Made by a program: the position numbers and the translations under genes. The notes under the pieces were generated by a model. The model made no database searches. It saw only the letters and a list, made by a program, of their open reading frames with translations, and was not told the origin of the DNA. A stretch of 64,000 bases of DNA from Lachnospiraceae bacterium (GTDB lineage Bacteria > Bacillota > Clostridia > Lachnospirales > Anaerotignaceae), in contig JAHZEA010000004.1 of NCBI GenBank assembly GCA_019422065.1, positions 1-64,000 on the forward strand, given 5' to 3'. Positions 15,710 to 24,759 of the stretch are shown here, piece by piece. Every line of letters begins with the position of its first letter. Position 1 is the stretch's first letter.

Positions 15710-17485
15710 TTGAACAGCAATAGTTTAAAAAAAGAAAGCAAGAGCTATATAATATCGGCTTTGCCTGTTATATTTCTTGTTTCAGTTTTTCTTTTCGCAG
15801 TTCATGCGGTTATTGTAAAAACAGGGCTTGAAGGTACGTTTTGGTATGGAAATGATGAATATACAGTTGATATTTATGCTTATTTCAGAATGCAGATATT
15901 TATAGCTGTTGCCGTAATATCTATGGTTTATTTGGTTATTTCGGTTCTTTCAGGAAGTGTCAAGGTATATAAGAATAAAGTTTATATACCTATGATTATT
16001 TATGCCTTAATGACATTTATTTCGTATATGGCAGCTGATTATAAGCATATGGCGGCAGTTGGCTTTTTTGAAAGATACGAGAACACGTTTGTTTTGATAG
16101 GATATATGGCAATTACTTTTTATGCCATGAACATGATTAACGATGAGAGAGCGTTTAAGCTTATATTCTATATATTCTCAGGCTGCTGCGCTGTTCTTGG
16201 TATTTGGGGAGTATTGCAGACATTTGAAATAGATTTATACAGTTTGCCAAGTTGGCTTTATATGAATTCCGAAATAAGCCAGATGTCAAATTTAAAAATA
16301 TCTGGAGCGGCTGATTCAGTAAGATGGTTTTTTACAAACCAAAACTACTCATCATTTTTTATGGTTTTTCCAATATGCGTTTCAGCTATGCTTATAATTT
16401 GGAACAAAAAAGTACAGTGGAAAATAGCCTTTACAGTGCTTCTTGCCCTTATGTTTTATTCGCTTTTTAATGCCAAGTCATTAGGCGGTATGGTAGGCGT
16501 TGCATTTTCTGCCTTAGCAGGTCTTATTGTGTTTAATAAAAAGCTTATAGAATGGAAAACAAGTGTTGTGCTTATTATAATAGCCGGTATTGTTTCGGCA
16601 GCCGTTTCTTTGCCTTCAATAATGGGAGAAATAAGCTCAGTTACACCTGTTGCGTCATTATTTTCTAAAACAGCCTATGCAGATGATGCTCAGCAGGAAG
16701 GTCTTAAGTATGTTGATATTGACTATGTAATAACAGACGGAAACAACATAATATTTAATTTTTCAGGTACAGAAGTAACAATTAAAACAGAAAACGGCCG
16801 CGTTTTAGGCGTTTATGGTGCAGATGGTTCCGAAATTGGTTTAAATACTGATTATATGCAGATATCAGAGGGTGAACTTGAAGATACTGGATATAAAACA
16901 GTTAATGTTAAAACAGCTAATGCAACATGGAAATTTGCTGACTTGGATGGTGAGCTGTATTTTGTAACATCATCAGGTAAAGGTGCTAAATTGGATAAAG
17001 TAGAAAGCTTTGGATTTGAAAACAGTCAGGATTTTGCAACATATAGAGGTTATATTTGGTCAAGAACACTGCCTTTAATTAAAGACACTATTTTAATTGG
17101 CCATGGTGCTGATACATTTGCAATGTATTTCCCTCAGGCTGATTATGCCGGAAAGTATAATATAGGCTATTTCAGTGACTCGACTAATATTATTGTTGAT
17201 AAGCCTCATAATATGTATTTGGGTATGGCTGTAAACACAGGCGTTATTTCGCTTATAGCAGCTCTTTGTATATTTGGCTTTTATTTGGTTGATAGTTTTA
17301 AGATATACAGGAAAAACGAGTATTCAGGCTTTATCAGCTTTATGGGGGCCGGAGTATTTGTGGCTGTATGTGGTTTTTTAGTAGCTGGTCTTGTAAACGA
17401 CTCAACTGTTCAGGTAATGCCTATATTCTATGCTTTGCTGGGAATAGGTTTTGCAGCAAACAGAATTTTAAAAGAAAAGAAGTAA
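15710..17485 (+). CDS. O-antigen ligase / Wzy-like polytopic membrane protein
   Basis: The 591-residue protein has about twelve membrane helices. A soluble stretch of roughly 130 residues, rich in beta strands (about residues 320-445), sits between helices, where O-antigen ligases and Wzy polymerases have their large outer loop. IWSRTLPLIKDTILIGHGADTF and DKPHNMYLGMAVNTGVISL match the ligase family pattern. It probably polymerises or attaches the glycan begun by the preceding gene. The start is taken as TTG 15710; GGGG (15695-15698) lies 11 bases ahead, rather far. Confidence 0.87.
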   Translation: MNSNSLKKESKSYIISALPVIFLVSVFLFAVHAVIVKTGLEGTFWYGNDEYTVDIYAYFRMQIFIAVAVISMVYLVISVLSGSVKVYKNKVYIPMIIYALMTFISYMAADYKHMAAVGFFERYENTFVLIGYMAITFYAMNMINDERAFKLIFYIFSGCCAVLGIWGVLQTFEIDLYSLPSWLYMNSEISQMSNLKISGAADSVRWFFTNQNYSSFFMVFPICVSAMLIIWNKKVQWKIAFTVLLALMFYSLFNAKSLGGMVGVAFSALAGLIVFNKKLIEWKTSVVLIIIAGIVSAAVSLPSIMGEISSVTPVASLFSKTAYADDAQQEGLKYVDIDYVITDGNNIIFNFSGTEVTIKTENGRVLGVYGADGSEIGLNTDYMQISEGELEDTGYKTVNVKTANATWKFADLDGELYFVTSSGKGAKLDKVESFGFENSQDFATYRGYIWSRTLPLIKDTILIGHGADTFAMYFPQADYAGKYNIGYFSDSTNIIVDKPHNMYLGMAVNTGVISLIAALCIFGFYLVDSFKIYRKNEYSGFISFMGAGVFVAVCGFLVAGLVNDSTVQVMPIFYALLGIGFAANRILKEKK

Positions 17486-17511
17486 TAAAAATTATATTAA
17501 GTGCATAATTT

Positions 17512-17541
17512 AAGCGGAGCGTAAAAACGCTTCGCTTTTTT
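17512..17541 (+). terminator. Rho-independent terminator of the glycan gene pair
   Basis: AAGCGGAGCGT pairs with ACGCTTCGCTT around AAAA and continues into T residues. Confidence 0.93.
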
Positions 17542-17643
17542 ATGTTCAATTATCAATGTAAAAAAATAAATAAATTATTGAAAAATTTTATTAAAAATAA
17601 AAATAAATTTGGGTTTTTGGGAAATATTGGCCTTAGGGTTTAC

Positions 17644-17672
17644 TTGATTGTTCATTGGCGGTGTTGTATAAT
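17644..17672 (+). promoter_or_regulatory. Sigma-A promoter of the glycolysis operon
   Basis: TTGATT (17644-17649), 17 bases, TATAAT (17667-17672), leaving a leader of about 155 bases before pgk. The gap 17486-17835 otherwise holds only the preceding terminator and AT-rich DNA. Confidence 0.75.
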
Positions 17673-17835
17673 ACTTTTAAGTGGAAAAAATTGGTATTTA
17701 TTAATTGGTTTTTTATATCGTATTATTGCTTATACTGTTTAATAAGAATAATTTTTACGCAATTATATGTATTTACACAGCTTTAGTGGTTAATATAACT
17801 AAAAAGCCAATTTACCGGAAGGGAGAATAAAAAAT

Positions 17836-19029
17836 ATGCTCAATAAAAAAACTGTAAATGATATTGACGTTAAAGGCAAACGGGTACTGGTTAGATGTGA
17901 TTTTAACGTGCCTGTTATAGACGGAAAAATAACAGATGATAACCGTATTACAGCGGCGCTTCCTACAATAAAAAAACTTGTTTCAGACGGCGGAAAAGTT
18001 ATACTTTGCTCGCACATGGGTAAGCCTAAGGGAGAGGTTAAAAAAGAGCTTTCTCTTGCACCTGTAGCAAAAAGACTTAGTGAGTTATTAGGTAAAGAAG
18101 TTGTATTTGCAGCCGATGACAATGTAGTAGGCGAAAATGCTAAAAAAGCAGTAGCCGAAATGAAAGACGGCGATGTAATTCTTCTTGAAAATACAAGATT
18201 TAGAAAAGAAGAAACTAAAAACGAGGATAATTTCAGTCAAGAACTGGCATCCCTTGCCGATATATTTGTAAATGACGCTTTTGGTACAAGCCACAGAGCA
18301 CACTGCTCAACTGTAGGTGTTACAAAACATATACCTGTTTCGGCAGTAGGCTACCTTATGGAAAAAGAAATTGAGTACCTTGGCAATGCAGTTAATAACC
18401 CTGTAAGACCTTTTGCTGCTATACTTGGCGGAGCTAAAGTGGCTGATAAAATAAATGTAATAAACAACCTTCTTGAAAAAGTAGACATACTTATTATAGG
18501 CGGTGGCATGGCTTATACATTCATTAAGGCACAGGGCTACAGTGTAGGCAATTCACTTCTTGATGCTGAAAGAATTGACTATGCCAAAGAAATGATGGCA
18601 AAAGCCAAAGAAAAAGGTGTAAAACTTCTTTTACCAGTAGATACTGTTATTGTAAAAGAATTTAAAAATGATACAGAATTTAAAACAGTGCCTGTAAGCG
18701 AAATACCAGACGGATGGGAAGGCGTTGACATTGGCGAAAAAACAAGAGAGCTTTTTGCTGACGCATTAAAGAATGCAAAAACAGTTGTTTGGAATGGTCC
18801 TATGGGTGTATTTGAGTTTGAGAACTTTGCAAAAGGCACAAACGCTGTAGCCAAAGCTTTGGCAGATTTAGACGCTACAACAATAATAGGCGGCGGAGAT
18901 TCTGCGGCTGCTGTAAATCAGCTTGGATATGGCGACAAAATGAGCCATATTTCAACAGGCGGCGGTGCGTCACTTGAGTTCCTTGAAGGCAAGGAGCTTC
19001 CAGGTGTGGCTGCTGTAAATGATAAGTAA
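17836..19029 (+). CDS. pgk: Phosphoglycerate kinase
   Basis: The 397-residue two-domain kinase makes ATP from 1,3-bisphosphoglycerate. It shows RVLVRCDFNVP near the N-terminus, the 3-phosphoglycerate-binding SHMGKPKG, ENTRF and HRAHCST segments, and the nucleotide-binding GGAKVADKI, WNGPMGVFE and GGGDSAAAV. Start ATG 17836 follows GGAAGGGAG. It is first in an operon with tpiA, gpmI and eno. The usual first gene, gap, is absent; the preceding gene is the unrelated glycan ligase, past a terminator. Confidence 0.98.
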   Translation: MLNKKTVNDIDVKGKRVLVRCDFNVPVIDGKITDDNRITAALPTIKKLVSDGGKVILCSHMGKPKGEVKKELSLAPVAKRLSELLGKEVVFAADDNVVGENAKKAVAEMKDGDVILLENTRFRKEETKNEDNFSQELASLADIFVNDAFGTSHRAHCSTVGVTKHIPVSAVGYLMEKEIEYLGNAVNNPVRPFAAILGGAKVADKINVINNLLEKVDILIIGGGMAYTFIKAQGYSVGNSLLDAERIDYAKEMMAKAKEKGVKLLLPVDTVIVKEFKNDTEFKTVPVSEIPDGWEGVDIGEKTRELFADALKNAKTVVWNGPMGVFEFENFAKGTNAVAKALADLDATTIIGGGDSAAAVNQLGYGDKMSHISTGGGASLEFLEGKELPGVAAVNDK

Positions 19030-19052
19030 TATAAGAAAGGTTTGATTAACCC

Positions 19053-19796
19053 ATGAGAAAAAAAATAATAGCCGGAAACTGGAAAATGAATAAAACTCCG
19101 GCAGAAGCAGTTGAGCTTGCTAAAATGCTTAAGGATAAGGTAAACACAGATGAAAAAGATGTTGTTTTCTGTGTTCCTGCTATAGATATAATACCGGTTG
19201 GCGAAGTTTTAAAGGGTACAAATATTGCCCTTGGAGCAGAAAACGTATATTTTGAGGAAAGCGGAGCATATACAGGAGAGATTTCGCCTATTATGCTTAA
19301 AGAAGCCGGTGTTAAGTATGTTATTATAGGCCATTCCGAAAGACGTGAATACTTTGGCGAAACTGACGAAACAGTGAACAAAAAAGTTAAAAAAGTTATT
19401 GAGCATGGAATGATACCTATTATGTGCTGTGGTGAAACTCTTACACAAAGAGAAATGAATATTACTATTGAGCATATTCGTATTCAGATTAAAAAAGGCC
19501 TTTACGGCTTAAGTGCGTCAGATGCCGAAAAGGTTGTAATAGCTTATGAGCCTATTTGGGCAATAGGCACTGGCAAAACAGCTACAAGCCAGCAGGCTCA
19601 GGAAGTTTGTGCTGCAATAAGACAGGTTATAAAAGAAATTTACGGCGAAGCAACTGCCGAAAAAATTCGTATTCAGTACGGCGGCAGTGTAAACGGCAAA
19701 AATGCCGCAGAACTTTTTGCTATGAATGACATTGACGGCGGACTTGTAGGCGGAGCCAGCCTTAAAGAAGAATTTGAACAGATAGTAAATTATTAA
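19053..19796 (+). CDS. tpiA: Triosephosphate isomerase
   Basis: The 247-residue TIM barrel interconverts dihydroxyacetone phosphate and glyceraldehyde 3-phosphate. Catalytic residues are visible: K11 in GNWKMN, the His of IGHSERR and the Glu of AYEPIWAIGTG, plus the phosphate-gripping YGGSVNGKN and GGLVGGASL loops. Start ATG 19053 sits behind AAGAAAGG. It lies 23 bases after pgk and 46 before gpmI. Confidence 0.98.
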   Translation: MRKKIIAGNWKMNKTPAEAVELAKMLKDKVNTDEKDVVFCVPAIDIIPVGEVLKGTNIALGAENVYFEESGAYTGEISPIMLKEAGVKYVIIGHSERREYFGETDETVNKKVKKVIEHGMIPIMCCGETLTQREMNITIEHIRIQIKKGLYGLSASDAEKVVIAYEPIWAIGTGKTATSQQAQEVCAAIRQVIKEIYGEATAEKIRIQYGGSVNGKNAAELFAMNDIDGGLVGGASLKEEFEQIVNY

Positions 19797-19842
19797 AAAA
19801 GAAAAAAGTTAGAAAAAAGTTATTAAATAAGGTGGATGACAA

Positions 19843-21384
19843 ATGAAAACTACAGTATTAATGATACTGGACGGTTTTGGCATTAACGACAGAACAGAAG
19901 GCAATGCCATAAAGCTTGCAAAAACACCTGTTATTGATTCTTTAATGAAAGAATACCCATGTGTAAAAGGATATGCCAGCGGACTTGACGTTGGACTTCC
20001 AGAGGGACAAATGGGTAATTCCGAAGTTGGCCACTTAAATATAGGTGCCGGAAGAATTGTATATCAGGAATTTACTAGAATAACAAAATCTATTGAGGAC
20101 GGCGACTTTTTCAGTAACGAGGAGCTTTTAAAAGCTGTTGAAAACTGCAAAAAAAATAATTCAGCACTTCATATATTCGGCTTGCTTTCAGACGGCGGAG
20201 TACACAGCCATAACTCGCATTTATATGCTGTTTTAAAGCTTGCCAAAGACAACGGACTTGAAAAAGTATTTGTTCATGCCTTTATGGATGGCAGAGATAC
20301 ACCGCCGCAATCAGGAAAAGACTATATATTAAGCCTTGAAGAAAAAATGCGTGAAATAGGCGTAGGCAAAATTGCTACTGTTTCCGGCAGATATTATGCT
20401 ATGGACAGGGATAACCGCTGGGAAAGAGTACAAAAAGCTTATGATGTTATTACTTTGGGCAAAGGCAACACAGCATTAAGCGCTCAAGAATGCATGGAAA
20501 AAAGCTATGAAGCAGGTGTAACAGATGAGTTTGTTGTGCCTTGCGCCATTGTAGACGAAGAAGGCAGAAAATGTGCCACTGTAAACAATAATGACTCGGT
20601 TATATTCTTTAATTTCCGTCCTGATAGGGCAAGGGAAATAACAAGAGCATTCTGTGATGATGACTTTACAGGCTTTGAAAGAGAAAAAAGACCAAAGAAT
20701 ATTGTTTTTGTATGCTTTACTGAGTATGACAAAACAATAGGCAATAAATTAGTTGCTTTTAAACAGCAGACATTAAACAATACTTTAGGTGAGTATTTAT
20801 CGTCTTTGGGCAAAAAACAGCTGCGTTTGGCAGAAACCGAAAAATACGCTCATGTAACATTCTTTTTTAACGGTGGTATAGAACAGCCTAACGAGGGAGA
20901 AGACAGAATACTTATTCCTTCCCCAAAGGTTGCAACTTACGACCTTAAACCGGAAATGAGTGCTTACGAGGTTACAGATGCCCTTGTTGAAAATATAAAT
21001 GCTCAAAAGTATGATTTAATTATAATTAATTATGCTAACAGCGACATGGTAGGGCACACAGGCGTTATTGAGGCGGCTGAAAAAGCAGTTGAAGCCGTTG
21101 ACAAGTGTGTTGGCCGTGTTGTTGAGGCCGTTAAAAACACAGGCTCGGTGCTTTTTATATGTGCCGACCACGGAAACAGCGACCAGATGGTAGATTATAC
21201 AACAGGTGAGCCTTTTACGGCACACACAACAAACCCTGTTCCGTTTATATTGGTTAACTATACCGACGGAATTAAATTAAGAGAAGGCGGAAGGCTTGCT
21301 GATATAGCGCCTACTCTGCTTGATATAATGAATATTCCTGTACCTGAAGAAATGACAGGAAAGACACTTCTTATAAGCGACTAA
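19843..21384 (+). CDS. gpmI: 2,3-Bisphosphoglycerate-independent phosphoglycerate mutase
   Basis: The 513-residue alkaline-phosphatase-superfamily enzyme converts 3- to 2-phosphoglycerate using two metal ions. LDGFGIN (first metal Asp) and GQMGNSEVGHLNIGAGR, with the phosphorylated Ser60, are at the N-terminus. DGRDTPP, SGRYYAMDRDNRW and FRPDRAREITR bind substrate. ADHGNSDQM and TAHTTNPVPF complete the metal site. Spore formers generally rely on this Mn-dependent, pH-sensitive form. The gap upstream contains an AAGTTAGAA motif copy. Confidence 0.98.
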   Translation: MKTTVLMILDGFGINDRTEGNAIKLAKTPVIDSLMKEYPCVKGYASGLDVGLPEGQMGNSEVGHLNIGAGRIVYQEFTRITKSIEDGDFFSNEELLKAVENCKKNNSALHIFGLLSDGGVHSHNSHLYAVLKLAKDNGLEKVFVHAFMDGRDTPPQSGKDYILSLEEKMREIGVGKIATVSGRYYAMDRDNRWERVQKAYDVITLGKGNTALSAQECMEKSYEAGVTDEFVVPCAIVDEEGRKCATVNNNDSVIFFNFRPDRAREITRAFCDDDFTGFEREKRPKNIVFVCFTEYDKTIGNKLVAFKQQTLNNTLGEYLSSLGKKQLRLAETEKYAHVTFFFNGGIEQPNEGEDRILIPSPKVATYDLKPEMSAYEVTDALVENINAQKYDLIIINYANSDMVGHTGVIEAAEKAVEAVDKCVGRVVEAVKNTGSVLFICADHGNSDQMVDYTTGEPFTAHTTNPVPFILVNYTDGIKLREGGRLADIAPTLLDIMNIPVPEEMTGKTLLISD

Positions 21385-21408
21385 AAACAAAAGAGAGGGA
21401 TGTAAAAA

Positions 21409-22722
21409 ATGAAAACATATTTGGAGATTATCGACGTATATGCAAGAGAAGTACTTGACTCAAGAGGCAATCCTACAGTAGAGGTTGAAGTTACACTTGA
21501 AGGCGGTATTATGGGCCGTGCCGCTGTGCCTTCTGGTGCGTCAACAGGCGCTTTTGAGGCTGTAGAGCTTCGTGACGGTACAGAAAGATACATGGGTAAA
21601 GGTGTTTTAAAAGCTGTTGATAACGTAAATACAGTTATTGCGGAAGAAATCATAGGAATGAATGCTCTTGACCAGGTTTCAATTGATAAAGCTATGATTG
21701 CTCTTGACGGAACTCCAAACAAGGCTAAACTTGGCGCAAATGCTATTTTAGGTGTTTCAATGGCTGTTGCCAAAGCTGCTGCCGAGGCTCTTGACATGCC
21801 TCTTTATCAGTACCTTGGCGGATTTAATGCTAAAAGAATGCCAGTTCCAATGATGAACATTATGAACGGCGGTAAACATGCCGATAACACAGTAGACCTT
21901 CAGGAATTTATGATTATGCCTGTTGGTGCTGATAGCTTTTCTCAGGCTCTCCAGATGTGTGCCGAAGTTTACCACAACCTTAAAAACGTATTAAAGAGCA
22001 AAGGCCTTTCAACAGCAGTAGGCGACGAAGGCGGTTTTGCTCCTGACCTTCCTACACCTGATTCAGTAATTGACCAGATTAAAGAAGCCGTTGAAAAAGC
22101 CGGCTATAACTGGGGCGAAGATATTAAAATAGCTCTTGACCCTGCTACAAGTGAGCTTTACGATGAAAAAGACGGCAAATATCACTTCCCTGGCGAAAGC
22201 AAAATGGCAGGCAGAGAGATTGTAAGAACAAGTGAAGAAATGGTTGAAATGTGGAAAGCTCTTTGCGACAAGTATCCTATTATTTCAATTGAAGACGGTC
22301 TTGCAGAAGAAGACTGGGCAGGCTGGCAGCTTCTTACAAAAGAGCTTGGCAGCAAAGTACAGCTTGTAGGCGATGACCTTTTTGTTACAAACACAGAAAG
22401 ACTTCAGAAAGGCATTGATTTAAAGGCCGGCAATGCTATACTTATTAAAGTAAACCAGATTGGAACACTTACAGAAACATTCAACGCTATTGAGCTTGCA
22501 AACAGACACAACATGACAGCTATTGTAAGCCACCGTTCAGGCGAAACAGAAGACACAACAATAGCAGATATTGTTGTAGCTGTAAATGCTGGACAGATTA
22601 AAACAGGTGCTCCGGCAAGAAGCGACCGTGTTGCTAAATACAACCAGCTTTTAAGAATTGAGGAAGAACTTGCAGATGCAGCGGAATATCCTGGAATGAA
22701 AGCATGGTTTAATCTTAAATAA
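21409..22722 (+). CDS. eno: Enolase
   Basis: The 437-residue enzyme dehydrates 2-phosphoglycerate to phosphoenolpyruvate. REVLDSRGNPTVEVEV opens the protein; VGDEGGFAPD, ISIEDGLAEEDWAGW, the second metal site GDDLFVTN and SHRSGETEDTTIAD with the binding loop follow. All catalytic segments are intact. Start ATG 21409 follows AGAGAGGGATG. It is the last gene of the glycolysis operon. Confidence 0.98.
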   Translation: MKTYLEIIDVYAREVLDSRGNPTVEVEVTLEGGIMGRAAVPSGASTGAFEAVELRDGTERYMGKGVLKAVDNVNTVIAEEIIGMNALDQVSIDKAMIALDGTPNKAKLGANAILGVSMAVAKAAAEALDMPLYQYLGGFNAKRMPVPMMNIMNGGKHADNTVDLQEFMIMPVGADSFSQALQMCAEVYHNLKNVLKSKGLSTAVGDEGGFAPDLPTPDSVIDQIKEAVEKAGYNWGEDIKIALDPATSELYDEKDGKYHFPGESKMAGREIVRTSEEMVEMWKALCDKYPIISIEDGLAEEDWAGWQLLTKELGSKVQLVGDDLFVTNTERLQKGIDLKAGNAILIKVNQIGTLTETFNAIELANRHNMTAIVSHRSGETEDTTIADIVVAVNAGQIKTGAPARSDRVAKYNQLLRIEEELADAAEYPGMKAWFNLK

Positions 22723-22810
22723 TTTTTGAGAGGATATATTGTTTTAAAACAGCTTATACTTCTTAAAATATAAAAATCAGATAAGAGCAAAATATGCTGA
22801 TATAAACAAT

Positions 22811-22865
22811 AAAAACGGATGTAACAAACTGATTTAAACAGTTAGATACATCCGTTTTGTTTTTT
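22811..22865 (+). terminator. Two-stem terminator, probably bidirectional
   Basis: AAAACGGATGTA pairs with TACATCCGTTTT, enclosing an inner AACTG/CAGTT hairpin. T-runs lie on both sides, so it can end eno transcripts and also those of the minus-strand pair that stops at 22891. Confidence 0.9.
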
Positions 22866-22890
22866 ATTCTAATTATTTTAATTTAGGATA

Positions 22891-23358
22891 TTAATTTTCT
22901 TTACCGTTGCATTTAGCCGTAAGCTCTTTAATTTCTATTTTCCAAACAGCAGTACGTGACATTAATTTATTTATAGCGTTTTGGAAGTTATCCATGTTGT
23001 CAGCGGCATATTTAAGGCAAATAGCTTTTAAAGCCGCTATTTTTTCACTTTCATCTGTTACGTTTTCGGCTGTGCCTTTAACTATGGCACTTTCATATTC
23101 TGTAGTATATTTTTCGGATATAGGATTTACATCGCTAACAAATGAAATACATACATTTGGGTCAGCCATAAGGTTATCTGTTTTCTGTCCAGTTATAGCA
23201 CAATGGAAATATACGCTGTTACCTATTCTTACAGCACTTATTGGTACACAGTATGGAGTTTTATCTGCGGCATTTATCATTGATAAAACAGCATACGGGC
23301 TTTTGTCTATTACATATAACCCAAAGTCATAATACATTTCGCGGTCTCTTCTTCTCAT
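22891..23358 (-). CDS. Pyridoxamine 5'-phosphate oxidase-like flavin-binding protein (NimA-like)
   Basis: The 155-residue split-barrel protein resembles the small FMN-binding family that includes nitroimidazole-resistance proteins. The N-terminal RRRDREM, SPYAVLSMINAADKTPYCVPIS and VYFHCAITGQKTDNLMADPNVCISFV are typical of this group. Start ATG 23358 (minus) has GAGGAGG seven bases upstream; a TTG at 23373 is in frame but overlaps that Shine-Dalgarno. It lies 11 bases downstream of the PHP phosphatase gene and is probably co-transcribed. Substrate unknown. Confidence 0.87.
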   Translation of the reverse strand: MRRRDREMYYDFGLYVIDKSPYAVLSMINAADKTPYCVPISAVRIGNSVYFHCAITGQKTDNLMADPNVCISFVSDVNPISEKYTTEYESAIVKGTAENVTDESEKIAALKAICLKYAADNMDNFQNAINKLMSRTAVWKIEIKELTAKCNGKEN

Positions 23359-23369
23359 TTTATGCCTCC

Positions 23370-24179
23370 TCAAAACGCTTTTACAAAGCTTGGTGTTTTA
23401 TTGTCAAAAACAGTTATGTATTCAAATCCGGCTTCTTTAAGCATTTTATAGGCAATGTCGAATTTATAAGTCATCTGTTCCGGTTTATGTGTGTCTGAAC
23501 CTACTGTAATTATTTTACCGCCTAAATCATGGTATCTTTTAATAAGCTCAAAAGCAGGGTGCGGGCCGCCTACGCCGTATCTAAAGCCTGAAGTATTTAT
23601 TTCAATGCCTTTTTCTTTTTCTATAAGTGTTTTGAATATTTTATCTGTTATAGGTGCCATACGGGCATAGTCTATTTGTTTGTTTTGGTAATTGCCGTAA
23701 CGGTTTACAAAGTCGATATGTCCGTAAACATTGAAAAAGTCGTAATGCTCAACATTGTATAAAACTTCTTCAAAGTATTCCTCATAAGCCTGTTGCTGCT
23801 CTTTGCCTTCAAAAAAATCATTTACGCAAAGGTCTAATCCGTCCTGAACAACATGTGTTGAGCCTATTATAAAATCATACTGGTTGTTTTTTACAAGCTC
23901 TTTAATCTGAGGCATTACATGGTTTTGTATCCCTATTTCAACACCTTTTAAAATTTTTATTTTGTCACCGTATTTTTCCCTTAAACGGTCTATTTCTTTT
24001 GAGTAAGGCTCATAATCAAAAAGAAAAGGATAATCAGGGTCCGGGTAGTCAAAATCTATGTGGTCTGTGGCCGCAATTTCTTTAAGGCCTAAAGATATGG
24101 CTTTTTTTATGTTTTCTTCCATTGGTGTATCACTGTCGGAAGAAAAGCTTGAGTGTGTATGGTAGTCAGCGTAAAACAT
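23370..24179 (-). CDS. hisK: PHP-domain histidinol-phosphatase (HisK/HisJ type)
   Basis: The 269-residue PHP metallophosphatase shows the four motifs in order: DYHTHSSFSSDSDTP (metal His pair), AATDHIDF, a middle EIGIQNH with IIGSTHVV, and the C-terminal TVGSDTHKPEQM. In Gram-positive bacteria this family removes phosphate from histidinol phosphate. No other his gene is nearby, so the assignment rests on sequence only; a general PHP phosphatase is the alternative. Start ATG 24179 (minus) has AAGGAG upstream. A short hairpin ACAGT/ACTGT sits just before the Shine-Dalgarno. Confidence 0.85.
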   Translation of the reverse strand: MFYADYHTHSSFSSDSDTPMEENIKKAISLGLKEIAATDHIDFDYPDPDYPFLFDYEPYSKEIDRLREKYGDKIKILKGVEIGIQNHVMPQIKELVKNNQYDFIIGSTHVVQDGLDLCVNDFFEGKEQQQAYEEYFEEVLYNVEHYDFFNVYGHIDFVNRYGNYQNKQIDYARMAPITDKIFKTLIEKEKGIEINTSGFRYGVGGPHPAFELIKRYHDLGGKIITVGSDTHKPEQMTYKFDIAYKMLKEAGFEYITVFDNKTPSFVKAF

Positions 24180-24229
24180 TGTATCAGCTCCTTACAGTAA
24201 AAACTGTATTTTTTGTTTTTTTCGGGGAT

Positions 24230-24238
24230 AGTATATCA
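24230..24238 (-). promoter_or_regulatory. Extended -10 promoter of the minus-strand pair
   Basis: On the minus strand TGA precedes TATACT, an extended -10. The -35 region at the right distance is weak. Confidence 0.45.
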
Positions 24239-24380
24239 TAAAATTTACTTTTAGCACATAGAATGTTCAATTTTTTTTCATATATTAAACACAAGTATTG
24301 TATATAATTTAATTACAAAATAAATATAAATTGTAATTTTAATGTGAAAGAGCTGTAATATGGCTGTAATGATAGTGTTG

Positions 24381-24386
24381 TATAAT
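24381..24386 (+). promoter_or_regulatory. -10 element of the 37-residue peptide gene
   Basis: A perfect TATAAT sits 44 bases before the small ORF. GTGTTGTATAATACT (24375-24389) is identical to the -10 region of the pgk promoter. No good -35 box is visible, so this may be weak or activator-dependent. Confidence 0.5.
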
Positions 24387-24429
24387 ACTAAACAGATTAA
24401 GAAGTTTATTATAAAAAGGAGTGACTGAT

Positions 24430-24543
24430 ATGAATTTTGAAAAAGTTGTAATTAATTCCCTATGTGATATGCTTATTTCATCAAGAGTATTTAATGATAA
24501 CACAAAAAATGTGTCACACGGAGAAAAAGGCATTAAAAAGTAA
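24430..24543 (+). CDS. Small 37-residue protein of unknown function
   Basis: The ORF starts at ATG 24430, correctly spaced behind AAAAGGAGTG, one of the best Shine-Dalgarno sequences in the region. It begins MNFEKVVINSLCDML and ends HGEKGIKK. The first ~20 residues could form an amphipathic helix with one Cys at position 12; the tail is basic. No signal peptide or double-glycine leader is seen. A -10 box precedes it and a terminator-like hairpin follows, so it looks like a complete one-gene unit between hisK and the thrS T-box. I do not recognise the family. It could be a membrane-associated or signalling peptide. It is not an attenuation leader for thrS, because thrS has its own promoter downstream. 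Confidence 0.55.
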   Translation: MNFEKVVINSLCDMLISSRVFNDNTKNVSHGEKGIKK

Positions 24544-24620
24544 GCTTTAAATAAAAAATACTAATGCAAAGGATTGAAAATTCTTGAAATATAATATTTG
24601 CTTATTTGTACTGTCTTTTT

Positions 24621-24668
24621 AAGGCGTATTACGTTACATCCCCCAACGTATATATGCCTTATTTTTTT
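24621..24668 (+). terminator. Terminator of the small-protein unit
   Basis: AAGGCGTATTACGTT pairs with AACGTATATATGCCTT (one bulge) and is followed by A and seven T residues. Confidence 0.75.
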
Positions 24669-24710
24669 GTAAGAATAATTTTGTTTTGAACTGATATAAT
24701 ATAATTTGTA

Positions 24711-24738
24711 TTGACACAGCTTTTTTGTGTGATATAAT
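24711..24738 (+). promoter_or_regulatory. thrS: Sigma-A promoter of thrS
   Basis: TTGACA (24711-24716), 16 bases, TATAAT (24733-24738). Transcription should start just before the T-box leader. Confidence 0.85.
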
Positions 24739-24759
24739 GCTTGTATATTGAAAAAACGA

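Noticed and set aside
17542..17742. 66-codon plus-strand ORF between the glycan genes and pgk
   Set aside because: It has no Shine-Dalgarno, starts at the end of a terminator T-run, is very AT-rich in composition and contains the pgk promoter.
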